Origin: Serratia rubidaea
Lineage (GTDB): Bacteria; Pseudomonadota; Gammaproteobacteria; Enterobacterales; Enterobacteriaceae
Reading direction: 5' to 3'
Assembly: GCA_901472405.1 (NCBI GenBank)
Contig: LR590463.1
Coordinates: 2,914,001 to 2,978,000 of the forward strand
Length of the DNA stretch: 64,000 nt
Below, in pieces: positions 11,032 through 20,607 of the stretch. Each line of letters begins with the position of its first letter. Within the stretch, counting starts at the first letter, position 1. Under the pieces are notes generated by a model. It made no database searches, was not told the DNA's origin, and worked only from the letters and a program-made list of their open reading frames with translations. The translations under genes were made by a program, and so were the position numbers.

Positions 11032-13939
11032 AGCGCCACCCCGGCCATCTCCTGCGCCTGCGGCTGCAGCGGCCCTGGTTTGCCGTACACCCAGACCCGA
11101 TCCTGCTCCACCCGTACCGGCCAGACCTCAAGGCGCAGCTGGCTGTCTTCCAGGCTGACGCCGTCGCGCAGGCGGAAACGCTGCTTGTACAACGGCGAGA
11201 TCACCACCGGTTCGCCCGCGACGTCGCCCAGCAGGCCACGCGCCAGCACGTTAGCCGAACTGCCCGGCTCACGGTTGGCCAACGCATACACCCCGACGCC
11301 CGGCAGGTGGAACAGCGCCACCTGCCGCCCGGCCACCCGGGCGGCGATGCCGCTGTGCGCCGGTATATCGCTCAGTGCGCACACCGGTTCCCACTGCGCC
11401 GCGTCTCCCCGCGCCGGCTGCAGCGTTATCACTTCGCCGCGCGCCTCGGCCGGTCGGCGCTGTCCGCGCTCCGGCTGCCACGCCACCGCCTCATCCGGCT
11501 GGTCGCTGTTGACGAAGGCGCGGAACTGGCGCAGCTTCTCCGGGCTGGCCAGCGTGGTTTGCCATTCACACTGGTAGCTGGCTACCACCGCCTGCATCTC
11601 ACTTTCCAGCTCGTCGCCAATGCCGAGGCTATCCTCCAGCACCACCTGGCGCAGATAGTCCAGCCCGCCTTCCAGATTATCCATCCAGGTGCTGGTGCGC
11701 TGCAGCCGGTCGGCGGTGCGGATGTAGAACATCAGAAAACGGTCGATGGTGCGGACCAGCGTGGCGCTGTCCAGATCGCTGGCAAACAGATCGGCATGGC
11801 GCGGTTTCATGCCGCCGTTGCCGCACAGATAGAGGTTCCAGCCCTTATCGGTGGCGATAACGCCGACGTCCTTGCTCTGTGCTTCCGCGCATTCACGCGT
11901 ACAGCCCGAGACCGCCATCTTGATTTTGTGCGGCGAGCGCAGCCCCTTGTAGCGGTTCTCCAGCTCAATCGCCAGCCCGGTGGAATCCTGCACGCCATAG
12001 CGGCACCAGCTGGAGCCGACGCAGGACTTCACCGTGCGCAGCGATTTGCCGTAGGCGTGGCCGGTTTCAAAGCCGGCCTCCACCAGCTGTTGCCAGATTT
12101 CCGGCAGCTGCTCCAACCGCGCGCCGAACATATCCACCCGCTGACCGCCGGTAATTTTGGTGTACAGCTGATAACGCTGGGCGATCTGCCCGATGGCGAT
12201 CAGCCCCTGCGGCGTGATTTCGCCGGCTGGCACCCGCGGCACCACCGAATAGGTGCCGTCTTTTTGAATATTGGCGAAGAAGCGGTCGTTGGTGTCCTGC
12301 AGCGGCAGATGCTGCGGCTCCAGCAGGTGCTCATTCCAGCAGGAGGCCAGTATCGACGCCGCCAGCGGCTTGCAGACCTCGCAGCCGTGGCCGCGGCCGT
12401 GTTTGGCCATCAACGCGTCAAAGCTGCGGATATTGCCGACCCTCACCAGGTGGTACAACTCCTGGCGCGAATAGGCGAAATGTTCGCAGACGTCCTTTTT
12501 CACCTCGACGCCGCGCTGCGCCAGCTCATGCTCCAGCAGCTGTTTAACCAGCGCCGTGCAGCCGCCGCAGCCGGTGCCCGCTTTGGTGCAGCTCTTAACC
12601 GCCGCCAGATCGCCGCAGCCCTGTTCCACCGCCGCGCCGATATCGCCCTTGCTGACGCTGTGACAGGAACAGATCTGCGCGCCGGCCGGCAAGGCGGCTA
12701 CCCCAGCGCCTTTGGCGCGTCACCGGCGCCGGCCGGCAGGATCAGGCTTTCCGGCGCCGCCGGCAGCGGCAGATCGTTCAGCATCGTCTGCAACAGCGTG
12801 CTGTATTCAGCGCTGTCGCCCACCAGCACCGCCCCCAGCAGTTTTTTACCGTCGGCGGAGACCACCAGCTTTTTGTAAATCTCCGCCGGCCCGTCAACCC
12901 AACTGTAGCTCTGGCTGCCGGCGCTGCGGCCGTGGGCGTCGCCGATCGACGCCACCTCCACCCCCAGCAGTTTCAGTTTGGTGCTCATATCCGCGCCGCC
13001 AAAGCGCGCCTCGCCGCCGGCCAGCGTCTCCGCCAGGGTGCGCGCCATCTGATAGCCCGGCGCCACCAGGCCAAAAATCTGTCCGTTCCACAGGGCGCAC
13101 TCGCCGATGGCGAAAATCGCCGCATCGCTGGTGCGGCACTGGTCATCAATCACGATGCCGCCGCGATCGCCCAGCGTCAGGCCGGACTCGCGCGCCAACT
13201 GGTCGCGCGGCCGGATGCCGGCGGAAAACAGGATCAGATCGCTCTCCAACCGCTCGCCATCGGCAAAATGCATGCTGTGACGGTGTAACAAACCGTCTTC
13301 AATCGCCCGCGTTTCCTTACCGGTGTGCACCGTTACCCCCAGCGCTTCGATTTTCTTGCGCAGCATGGCGGCGCCGCCGTCGTCCAGCTGTACCCCCATC
13401 AGACGCGGCGCAAACTCCACCACGTGGGTTTCCAACCCCAGCTGACGCAGCGCGTTGGCGGCCTCCAGCCCCAGCAGGCCGCCGCCCACCACCACGCCGA
13501 CCCGCGCGCCGTCAGCGCTGGCGGCAATCGCCGCCAGATCGTCCAGCGTGCGGTACACCAGACAGTCCGGCCGCTGGTTGCCGGGGATAGGCGGCACAAA
13601 CGGATACGACCCGGTAGCCAGCACCAGTTGGTCATAGGCGGTCTCCCGCCCTTCACTGTCCGTGACGCACTTACGCTGACGGTCGATGGCGCACACCTGC
13701 AGGCCCAGCCGCAGTTCAATGCCGTAGCGCGCAAAAAACCCCTCTTCCACCATCGACAGCGACTGCGCGCTGCGACCGGAGAAGTATTCCGACAGATGCA
13801 CGCGGTCATACGCCGCCACCTGTTCTTCGCCAAACACTACGATGTGGTAGCGCTGGTGCAGTTCACGCGCCACCAGCTGCTCCAGGAAATGATGTCCCAC
13901 CATGCCGTGACCGGCGACCAACAATACGGGCTTGTGCAT
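11028..13939 (-). CDS. nasB: Assimilatory NAD(P)H nitrite reductase NasB (NirB-NirD fusion)
   Basis: Reduces nitrite to ammonium; about 970 residues after repair. Domain order: FAD/NAD pyridine-nucleotide reductase (MHKPVLLVAGHGMVGHH, GVVVGGGLLGLEAANAL), BFD-like [2Fe-2S] domain (ICSCHSVSKGDIG, CTKAGTGCGGC), then siroheme/[4Fe-4S] reductase with cysteines in SCVGSSWCRYG and SGCTRECAEA. A C-terminal NirD-like domain (GVGVYALANREPGSSANVLARG, YKQRFRLRDG) follows; it lacks Rieske cysteines, as in NirD. The start ATG at 13939 follows GAGAGG. One G is missing at 12701-12704, which splits the frame after GDAPKALG; repair joins both halves. As written, the upstream nasC frame runs into nasB with no stop. 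Confidence 0.93.
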
Positions 13940-15169
13940 ATCGTTTTTCCTCTCGTTCGCCGTCGCTGCGGCTTCACTTTCTGTCCTGCCGAACAGCAGC
14001 GCCGCCGGATCCGTTACCGGGCAGCCGAGCCGTTGCAGATAAAATTGCGCGTCGCCGGCGTCACCGTACAGCAGCACGCCGTGCAGCCGGCCATCGCGCA
14101 GCAGCAGGCGGCGGTAGTGCTGCGCCTGCGGATCCTCGGCGTAATGCACCTCATCGTCGTCCGCCGCCTGCACCTCGCCGGCGCACAGCATGTCGATACC
14201 GCTGACCTTTAAACGGGTGTTCAGCGGCGCGGGGCGGAAAGGTTCGCTCTCCTGCCCGGCCAGCCGCTGCGCCAGCAGCGTCGCCTGCTGCCAGCACGGC
14301 GCCACCAGGCCGAAGGTGGTTTCCCCCAACTGGCTGCACTCGCCGACGGCAAAGATCGCCGGATCGTCGGTTTGCTGGCGGTCATCCACCAGAATGCCGC
14401 GCCGGCACGTCAGCCCCGCCTGCTGCGCCAGCGCCACGGCAGGACGCACGCCGGCGGCGATCACCGCCAGCTCGCAGGGCAGTTCGCGCCCGTCGCTCAG
14501 TCTGACGCCCTGCAGCCCGCCGTCGCCATAGAAGGCGCTGACCTGCGTCGCCAGATGGCAGGCAATGCCGCGCGTCGCCAGATTGCTCTGCAGCAGGCCC
14601 GCCGCCCGCGCATCCAGCTGCCGCTCCATCAGCCACTCGCCCCGGTGCACCACCACCGCTGACATGCCGCGGGCGGCTAGCGCCGCCGCCGCCTCAATCC
14701 CCAGTACGCCGCCGCCCACCACCAGCGCCCGCGCGCCCGGACGGCAGCGGCCGAGCATCGCCTCCACGTCGTCCAGGGTGCGGAAGCCGTACACGCCGGG
14801 CAGCTCAATGCCCGGGGTCGGCGGCATCCACGGCCGCGAACCGGTGGCCAGCACCAACAGGTCATAGCCTACGCTGCCGCCGCTGGTAATCACCCGCCGC
14901 GCCTGGCGCTCCAGCCTCAGCGCCGTTTCACCATGCAACAGCGTGACGCCATGCTGGCGATACCACGCCGGCGGATGCAGCAGCGCCTCATCGAAGGTTT
15001 TCTCTCCCGCCAGCAGCGGCGACAGCAGAATGCGGTTGTAGTTGCCGCGCGGCTCCTCGCCGATCACCGTGATGTCATAGCGCTGCGGCGCCAGCCGGCA
15101 CAGCGTCTCCACCAGCCGCATGCCCGCCATACCGTTGCCGATCACCACCAGGCGTTGCTGCGTTGTCAT
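13940..15169 (-). CDS. nasC: Nitrate reductase electron-transfer subunit NasC
   Basis: FAD-dependent NADH oxidoreductase that passes electrons to NasA. The N-terminal Rossmann motif is VVIGNGMAGMRLVE, the NAD-binding motif VVGGGVLGIEAAAAL, and the FAD motif IFAVGECSQ. The protein is about 405-410 residues, the usual size for this subunit. The ATG at 15169 is preferred over 15175 because AGGAG then sits 6 bp upstream. No stop codon separates it from nasB: the frame reads through LLFGRTESEAAATANERKND into the nasB start. If one base is missing near 13985, as elsewhere in this window, nasC would end at a TGA at 13974-13976. The coordinates given run to the nasB start. Confidence 0.85.
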
Positions 15170-15178
15170 AGCCATCTC

Positions 15179-15967
15179 CTAGGCCGCCTTGGCGTGCTTT
15201 TCGTACAAGAACGTCAGCACCTGCTGGCGGTAGCGGTGATAGGCCGGATCGTCCGCCAGTGCGACGCGCGCGCGCGGACGCTCCAGTTCGACCTGCAGCA
15301 CTTCGCCGACCGTGGCGGCCGGGCCGTTGGTCATCATCATTACCCGGTCGGACAGCAGCACCGCTTCGTCAACATCGTGGGTGATCAGCACGATGGTGGT
15401 GTGCAGCCGCCGCTGAATATCCATCACCGCATCCTGCAGGTGGGCGCGGGTCAGCGCGTCCAGCGCGCCAAACGGCTCATCCATCAACAGCACTTTGGGC
15501 TTCATCGCCAGCGCGCGGGCGATGCCGACCCGCTGCTTCATTCCGCCGGAAATCTCATGCGGCCGCTTATCCAGCGCATGGCCCATATGCACCAGCTCAA
15601 GGTTATGGACGATCCATTCGCGCATTTCCGCGCGGCTCATCTGGCCGCGAAACACCTGATGCACCGCCAGCGCCACGTTTTCGTAGGTGGTGAGCCACGG
15701 CAGCAGCGAGTGGTTCTGGAACACCACCCCGCGCTCCGGGCCGGGGCCGGCGATCTGCCGGTTGTCGCACAGCAGCACGCCGTCGCTCGGCAGCGTCAGC
15801 CCGGCGATCAGGTTCAGCAGCGTAGATTTACCGCAGCCGGAGTGGCCAATCAGGCTGACGGTTTCCCCCGGCTGAATGTCGACGCTGACCTGATGCAGGG
15901 CGACAAACTCACCCTGCGGCGTTGCAAAGCGCTGGCTGACGTTCTGGATCTGAATAATCGGTTTCAT
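15179..15967 (-). CDS. nasD: Nitrate ABC transporter ATP-binding protein NasD
   Basis: ATPase of the nitrate/nitrite uptake transporter NasFED; 262 residues, intact. Walker A is GHSGCGKST (residues 41-49), the Q-loop is VVFQNHSLLPWLT, and the signature is EISGGMKQRVGIARAL. Walker B is VLLMDEPFGALD and the switch histidine lies in LITHDVDEA. The SIGHSGCGKS/NHSLLPW pattern is typical of the nitrate/sulfonate/taurine group. It ends 10 bp before the nasC start and begins 9 bp after the nasE stop, so it is translated from the same mRNA. Confidence 0.95.
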   Translation of the reverse strand: MKPIIQIQNVSQRFATPQGEFVALHQVSVDIQPGETVSLIGHSGCGKSTLLNLIAGLTLPSDGVLLCDNRQIAGPGPERGVVFQNHSLLPWLTTYENVALAVHQVFRGQMSRAEMREWIVHNLELVHMGHALDKRPHEISGGMKQRVGIARALAMKPKVLLMDEPFGALDALTRAHLQDAVMDIQRRLHTTIVLITHDVDEAVLLSDRVMMMTNGPAATVGEVLQVELERPRARVALADDPAYHRYRQQVLTFLYEKHAKAA

Positions 15968-15976
15968 CGCGGCTCC

Positions 15977-16876
15977 TTACTGGCTCTGATAGCTAAAACG
16001 TTTTGCCAACCACATCAGTCCCTGCTCAAGCAGCAGGCCGACCACGCCAATCACCAGGATGGCGACGATGATGTTTTCGACGTTGAGGTTGTTCCACTCA
16101 TTCCAGATCCAAAAGCCGATGCCGACGCCGCCGGTCAGCATCTCCGCCGCGACGATCACCAGCCAGGCGATGCCGATTGACAGGCGTACGCCGGTCAGCA
16201 CATACGGCAGTACCGCCGGGAACAGGATTTTGCGCATCACCGTCCACTCCGACAGCTTCAGCACCCGCGCCACGTTGAGGTAATCCGCCGGGATGCGCGT
16301 GACGCCCTCAGCGGTATTAAGGATCATCGGCCAGATCGAGCAGATAAAAATGGTCCAGGTTGACGCCGGCTCGGAGCGCTGAAACAGCAGCAGACCGATC
16401 GGCAGCCAGGCCAGCGGGCTGACCGGCCGCAGCAGGGAGATAATCGGCCCCAGCATATGCGCCATAAAGGCGAAGCGGCCGACCAGAAAGCCGACGGGAA
16501 TGCCCACCAGCGCCGCCAGCGCGAAGCCGCCCGCCACGCGCTGCAGCGACGCCAGCACGTTCCACCCCAGCCCCTGATCGTTCGGCCCGGCGTAATAGAA
16601 CGGGTCGGCGAACAGCGTCAGCGCCGCATGCCAGGTCGCCAGCGGCGTCGGGAACCCCTGGCTGTTTTGCGCCACAACCTGCCAGACGGCGATCGCCAAC
16701 AGCAGCCCCAACAGCGCCGGCAGCGCGCGCCGCAGCAGCGGCTGCACGCGCAGACGCCGGCGCGGCGGCGCAACGGTTTCCGGCGCCGGGGCGGCCGGCG
16801 GCGTCTCTTTCAACGGGACAATCTGCGCGCTCACCGGCTCGGCGGCGGCGTCGATTCGTTCAGCCAGATTCTTCAT
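15977..16876 (-). CDS. nasE: Nitrate ABC transporter permease NasE
   Basis: Inner-membrane permease of 299 residues that pairs with NasD. A proline-rich cytosolic N-terminus (about 1-45) leads to six or so membrane helices. The BPD_transp_1 EAA-type loop (AEGVTRIPADYLNVARVLKLSEWTVMR, about residues 200-226) is followed by PAVLPYVLTGVRLSIGIAWL. Its ATG overlaps the nasF stop (ATGA), which suggests translational coupling. Confidence 0.94.
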   Translation of the reverse strand: MKNLAERIDAAAEPVSAQIVPLKETPPAAPAPETVAPPRRRLRVQPLLRRALPALLGLLLAIAVWQVVAQNSQGFPTPLATWHAALTLFADPFYYAGPNDQGLGWNVLASLQRVAGGFALAALVGIPVGFLVGRFAFMAHMLGPIISLLRPVSPLAWLPIGLLLFQRSEPASTWTIFICSIWPMILNTAEGVTRIPADYLNVARVLKLSEWTVMRKILFPAVLPYVLTGVRLSIGIAWLVIVAAEMLTGGVGIGFWIWNEWNNLNVENIIVAILVIGVVGLLLEQGLMWLAKRFSYQSQ

Positions 16877-18150
16877 TGCCTACCTCTCACGTCACGTTTA
16901 ACAGCAAAACTGTTGGCGTATGCCGCCGGGTTGCTGCCGTCCCAGCGTTTACCATCGAACAGGGTGCTGGCGCGCAGCGCGCTGGCCGGCAGGCTAACGC
17001 CGCCGACCGCCGTCGCCGCCTGTCGATAGATATCGATGCGATTAATACGCGTGGCGACCGCCAGATAATCCGGCTCGCTCCGCAGCAATCCCCAGCGCTG
17101 CTGCTGGGTCAGGAACCACATGCCGTCTGACAGATACGGGAAACTCACCTCGCCATCGCGGAAAAAGCGCATCGCATGCGCGTCCTGCCAGCGTTTGCCC
17201 AGGCCGTTCTGGTAGTCGCCGAGCATGCGGCCGGTAAGAAACGCCGCGTTGGTGTTGATGTAGGCGCGCCCGCCAGCCGGTTGGCGCTGGCGATGCGGTT
17301 GGCGTCGGAGGCGTCGATCCAGCGCGCGGCATCCAGCACCGCCGCCGTCAGGGCGCGCGCGCTGTTGGGGGTGGGCGCGCACCCAGGCGTCGGTGGCGCC
17401 CAGCACCTTTTCCGGATGATCCGGCCAGATCTCCTGCGTGGTAACGGCGGTAAAGCCGATATCTTCGGCAATCGCGCGCTGGTTCCACGGCTCGCCGACG
17501 CAAAAGCCGCTCATATTGCCGATTTTCATGTTCACCACCATCTGCGGCGGCGGCACCACCAGGTTACGCACGTCGTTGTAGGGGTGGATGCCGGCCTCCG
17601 CCAGCCAGTAGTTCAGCCACATGGCGTGGGTGCCGGTGGGGAAGGTCTGCGCAAAGCTGTAGGCGCCTTCTCTTCGCCGTCGATCCGCGTTTTCAGCGCG
17701 GCGGCGTCGCGCACGCCGGCCTGTTTCAGCTGGTTGGCCAGGGTGATGGCCTGGCCGTTGTTGTTGAGCGTCATCAGCACCGCCATATCGCGCTGCGGGC
17801 CGGCGGCCCCCAGCTGCAGGCCGTAAATCATGCCGTACAGCGCATGGGGCGGCGTCCAACTCGCCGGACAGCAGCTTGTCGCGCACCGCCGCCCAGCTGG
17901 CCTCTTTGCTGGGTATGATTTCGATGCCGTATTTCTCATCAAACTTGTTCACCGCCGCCATCACCACCGAGGCGCAGTCGGTCAGCGGAATAAAGCCGAC
18001 GCGCAGCCGCTTTTTCTCCGGCGCGTCCGAGCCGGCGGCCCAGGCGGCATTGAACAGCCCCGGCGCCATCATGCTGCCGCCCAACGCCGCGCTGCCGAGC
18101 AGAAAGCGGCGGCGCGACAGCGCCATTCCCGGCGATTTGGTGTGCGTCAT
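16873..18150 (-). CDS. nasF: Periplasmic nitrate-binding protein NasF
   Basis: Substrate-binding subunit for nitrate uptake; about 425 residues after repair. The ATG at 18150 follows GAGGAG by 6 bp. The N-terminus ALSRRRFLLGSAALGG followed by LFNAAWA is a twin-arginine (Tat) type signal peptide. The mature protein shows RLRVGFIPLTDCASVVMAA and NMKIGNMSGFCVGEPWNQRA, typical of NrtA/NasF. Four single-base indels scramble two internal stretches: extra C at 17846-17849, missing G near 17666, extra C at 17367-17371, and a missing base near 17270-17273 (coding strand). They cancel in pairs, so the frame stays open while two segments read wrongly. First gene of the operon. Confidence 0.92.
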   Translation of the reverse strand: MTHTKSPGMALSRRRFLLGSAALGGSMMAPGLFNAAWAAGSDAPEKKRLRVGFIPLTDCASVVMAAVNKFDEKYGIEIIPSKEASWAAVRDKLLSGELDAAPCAVRHDLRPAAGGRRPAARYGGADDAQQQRPGHHPGQPAETGRRARRRRAENADRRRREGAYSFAQTFPTGTHAMWLNYWLAEAGIHPYNDVRNLVVPPPQMVVNMKIGNMSGFCVGEPWNQRAIAEDIGFTAVTTQEIWPDHPEKVLGATDAWVRAHPQQRARPDGGGAGCRALDRRLRRQPHRQRQPAGGRAYINTNAAFLTGRMLGDYQNGLGKRWQDAHAMRFFRDGEVSFPYLSDGMWFLTQQQRWGLLRSEPDYLAVATRINRIDIYRQAATAVGGVSLPASALRASTLFDGKRWDGSNPAAYANSFAVKRDVRGRQ

Positions 18151-18179
18151 CAACAGCTCCTCATCTGGGTGTGAAAAAC

Positions 18180-18240
18180 AAAAAAAGGCGTCCCGTCTGC
18201 ACGCTCCACCCACGGTGAAACGCACAGCAAGGACGCCTTT
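18180..18240 (-). terminator. nasF leader attenuator terminator
   Basis: On the minus strand, AAAGGCGTCC (18240-18231) pairs perfectly with GGACGCCTTT (18193-18184), followed by a run of T. It lies between the promoter and the nasF start codon, so it must be read through for expression. NasR antitermination at such a site is established in Klebsiella; here it is inferred. Confidence 0.85.
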
Positions 18241-18244
18241 ATCC
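18231..18244 (-). promoter_or_regulatory. ANTAR hexaloop hairpin P2 (antiterminator)
   Basis: GGAT-AAAGGC-GTCC forms a 4-bp stem (one G-U pair) closing a six-base loop with A at position 1 and G at position 4. It uses the same bases as the 5' strand of the terminator, so the two folds exclude each other. Confidence 0.6.
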
Positions 18245-18258
18245 GAATTAGTCAGGTC

Positions 18259-18278
18259 ATCAACCGCCGTTGGCCGAT
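18259..18278 (-). promoter_or_regulatory. ANTAR hexaloop hairpin P1
   Basis: ATCGGCC-AACGGC-GGTTGAT forms a 7-bp stem (two G-U pairs) with a six-base loop, again A1 and G4. It lies 14 nt before P2 in the transcript. Paired hexaloops of this form are the known target of ANTAR RNA-binding proteins such as NasR. Confidence 0.65.
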
Positions 18279-18292
18279 AACGCGTACAGTAA

Positions 18293-18308
18293 TGCAGCTT
18301 GCGTGCCA
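18293..18308 (-). promoter_or_regulatory. Sigma-54 promoter of the nas operon
   Basis: TGGCAC-GCAAG-CTGCA has the invariant GG and GC separated by 10 bp, close to the consensus TGGCAC-N5-TTGCA. Transcription would start near 18281, giving a leader of about 130 nt that carries P1, P2 and the terminator. Confidence 0.82.
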
Positions 18309-18381
18309 GTTTTCCCTGCGCCGGTTTATGCGGCCTGCCGCCGGCCGCGGTGCGGCCGTTGCACAACGGCGAGGCAGCGTC

Positions 18382-18398
18382 TGCACTGAGGGCGTGCA
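18382..18398 (-). promoter_or_regulatory. NtrC-type enhancer site
   Basis: TGCACTGAGGGCGTGCA is a TGCAC-N7-GTGCA dyad, matching the NtrC binding consensus. Its centre is about 110 bp upstream of the predicted sigma-54 start, the usual enhancer distance. Confidence 0.7.
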
Positions 18399-18420
18399 AA
18401 TATCCTCAAAACAGGGGCGG

Positions 18421-19676
18421 CTATTTCCCCGGCAGAATGTCCGCCACCGCCAGCATGGCGCGGGCAATATCAATCAGACGCTTATTCTGGTCCATCGCCA
18501 TCTTACGCAGCAGCTGATAGGCGCTCTCTTCCGTCAGGCCGCGGTGCTGAATCAGCAGGCTTTTGGCGCGCTCGATTTCGCGCCGCTCCTGCAGGGTGGC
18601 GCGCGTCGCCGCCAGCTCTTCCGACAGCGCCTGCAGCCGCTGCGACTGCTGGCGGATCATCGCCATCAGCGAGCGCCCCAGCTGCGGGTTAACCCCGTCG
18701 TCAAGCAGCGCTTCGCCGTCGGCCGCCGGCGCGCTGACAAACACCGTATAGCCCGGCTCCAACGCCGGCCACGTTGGCTCCGGCTGCGTCAGCGCCCGCT
18801 GCGCCGCGACCAGGCTGGCGCGACAGCCGTCCATCAGCGCGGCCGCCAGCCGGTCCTCAATCTGTTTCATCGCGTCAATGCGCGCCGAGGTTATGTCAAA
18901 CCAGCGCAGGCTGAGATCGCCGCCCGGCTGCCGCCGGGTGCAGGCCATGCGTCGCAGGCGTTCAAACTCGCGGTCGTCCTGCTGCTGCAGTTGCCGCCAC
19001 TGCGCCAGCGACGCCGGGTCGGCAAACTCGACAAAGGTGTGAAAACAGCGCTCCTGGCCGTCAATCAGCTGTGGCAGCCGCTGCTGCGCCGCATCGTCAA
19101 ACTGCCCGGCGGCAAACCCCGCCGCCCCAGCGCCCGCTCCTGCCCGGCCAGCTCTTTACCCTGCATAAAGCTGAACATAGCGATCAGCCGGCGCGCCATC
19201 GCCGGCTCCAGACAGGCGTCCGTCGCCTCATACACCAGCGCCAGCAGGCTGTGAACGATCGCGTTAAAATGCTGCATCGCCTCCTCCGGCGTCAGACGGC
19301 GCGCCTCCGCCTGCTGTCGCAGCGTCGGCAATAGAGTGAGATGCTGCAGCGCGCCGGCGATGCGGCCGAACAGCCGGCCGGCGACCGCCAGCGGCGCAGT
19401 GGTCGCATCCAGCTGCGCCAGCAGGCGCTGTACCGCCCGCTCGGCCTGTTCCACATCGCGCCGCCGCGCCGCCAGCCGGTCGCCGAACAGCGCGCCCTGT
19501 GAGCAGAGGTAAATATTCACCGTGCCCCGCTCGCGCTGCAGCATATGGATCAGTTGGCTTACCTCTCCCACCAGCTGCCCCATGTGCAGCAGCTGTTGCA
19601 GGACGGTAATTTCACAGCGTTTCGACGCCAGCAGGAAATCGGCGGCGCTGGGCGGAAAGGCGGCATTGCGACTCAT
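18421..19676 (-). CDS. nasR: Nitrate/nitrite-responsive antiterminator NasR
   Basis: Cytoplasmic RNA-binding regulator of the nas operon; about 418 residues after repair. The N-terminal NIT sensor domain (about 1-300) includes LLHMGQLVGEVSQLIHMLQRERG. The C-terminal ANTAR domain (about 345-410) reads ERREIERAKSLLIQHRGLTEESAYQLLRKMAM. ATG at 19676 follows GGAG by 8 bp. One G is missing at 19125-19128 (QERALGAAGF expected). It lies directly upstream of the nasF promoter in the same orientation. In Klebsiella NasR binds the nasF leader when nitrate is present. Confidence 0.93.
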
Positions 19677-19757
19677 GGTGCAGGCTCCGTTCAGCAAGAA
19701 TAGGCGGAAACCTGCAAAAGCCGTGCCGGGATGGGAGCAGCGCGGAGACGGCGGCCG

Positions 19758-20462
19758 CTAATCAATTCCCTGCTCGTTCAGCCAGCGGACCAGCGTATCG
19801 GCCAGCGCCTGCGGCTGCTCCAGCGGCAGCATATGTCCGCTGCCGTCAAGCACCTGCAGCGTGGCGCCGGCAATCGCCGCGGTCAGTTCCTGCGCCTCAT
19901 CCAGCGAGCGCAGCGCGTCCTGCGCGCCCGCGACCACCAGTGTCGGGCACTGTATCGCCGCCGCGGGGACATCGGCCCTGCGCAGCGCCGACTGGCTCGC
20001 CAGTGCGGCGTAGCCCAGCCGGTTGCCCATCTGTCTGATCGCCGCAATCAGCGCCGTATCCGCAGCGCGGTCAGGGTGCAGTGAACCGGCAATCGCCGTG
20101 CGGCTCAGGCCGCTGAAGGTGGCGGCGGACAGGCTTTGCACCGCCCGCTGCTTCGACGCCATCTGCTGCTCGGTGTCCTCACGCAGCGAGCTGGCCACCA
20201 GCACCAGCGCCGCCGCCCGCTGCGGGTAATCCGCCGCCAGCTGTCTGGCGATATAGCCGCCCAGCGAGAAGCCAACCAGCACGAACCTGGGCGGCAGCGT
20301 CTCGGCAAGATGGCGGGCGATATCGCGGATGGTTTTGCCGCCGCTCAACGCGCCGTGCAGTACCGGCCAGCCGGCCGGCAGACAGGTTTGAAACCGCTGC
20401 CACAGCGTCTCATCCAGCATAAAGCCGGGGATCAGCACCAGCGGACATGGGGTTATATTCAC
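19758..20462 (-). CDS. Alpha/beta hydrolase
   Basis: About 234 residues from the GTG at 20462, which has AGAGAG upstream. The alpha/beta-hydrolase fold motifs are visible: PLVLIPGFMLDETLW (oxyanion region), nucleophile elbow VGFSLGGYIA, acid loop VVAGAQDAL, and histidine in DGSGHMLPLEQP. Substrate unknown; small esterases of the MhpC/PldB type look like this. It lies between nasR and putP and has no clear functional tie to either. A longer start at 20501 is possible but adds sequence without similarity. Confidence 0.8.
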   Translation of the reverse strand: MNITPCPLVLIPGFMLDETLWQRFQTCLPAGWPVLHGALSGGKTIRDIARHLAETLPPRFVLVGFSLGGYIARQLAADYPQRAAALVLVASSLREDTEQQMASKQRAVQSLSAATFSGLSRTAIAGSLHPDRAADTALIAAIRQMGNRLGYAALASQSALRRADVPAAAIQCPTLVVAGAQDALRSLDEAQELTAAIAGATLQVLDGSGHMLPLEQPQALADTLVRWLNEQGID

Positions 20463-20547
20463 AATTTCTCTCTTATGCGGATGACGTCCGCAGAACAACA
20501 CCGGCCAACTCAGCTATGGGCAATTTTAGCCAACCTGCGGGCGCCTG

Positions 20548-20578
20548 AAAAAAAACGGCCTCCGCAGTGGGAGGCCGT
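20548..20578 (-). terminator. putP terminator
   Basis: ACGGCCTCC/GGAGGCCGT stem of 9 bp with a 6-nt loop, followed on the minus strand by eight T. It lies 30 bp beyond the putP stop. Confidence 0.9.
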
Positions 20579-20607
20579 CTGTTAGCAAAGCTTATCGTCT
20601 GCAGACG

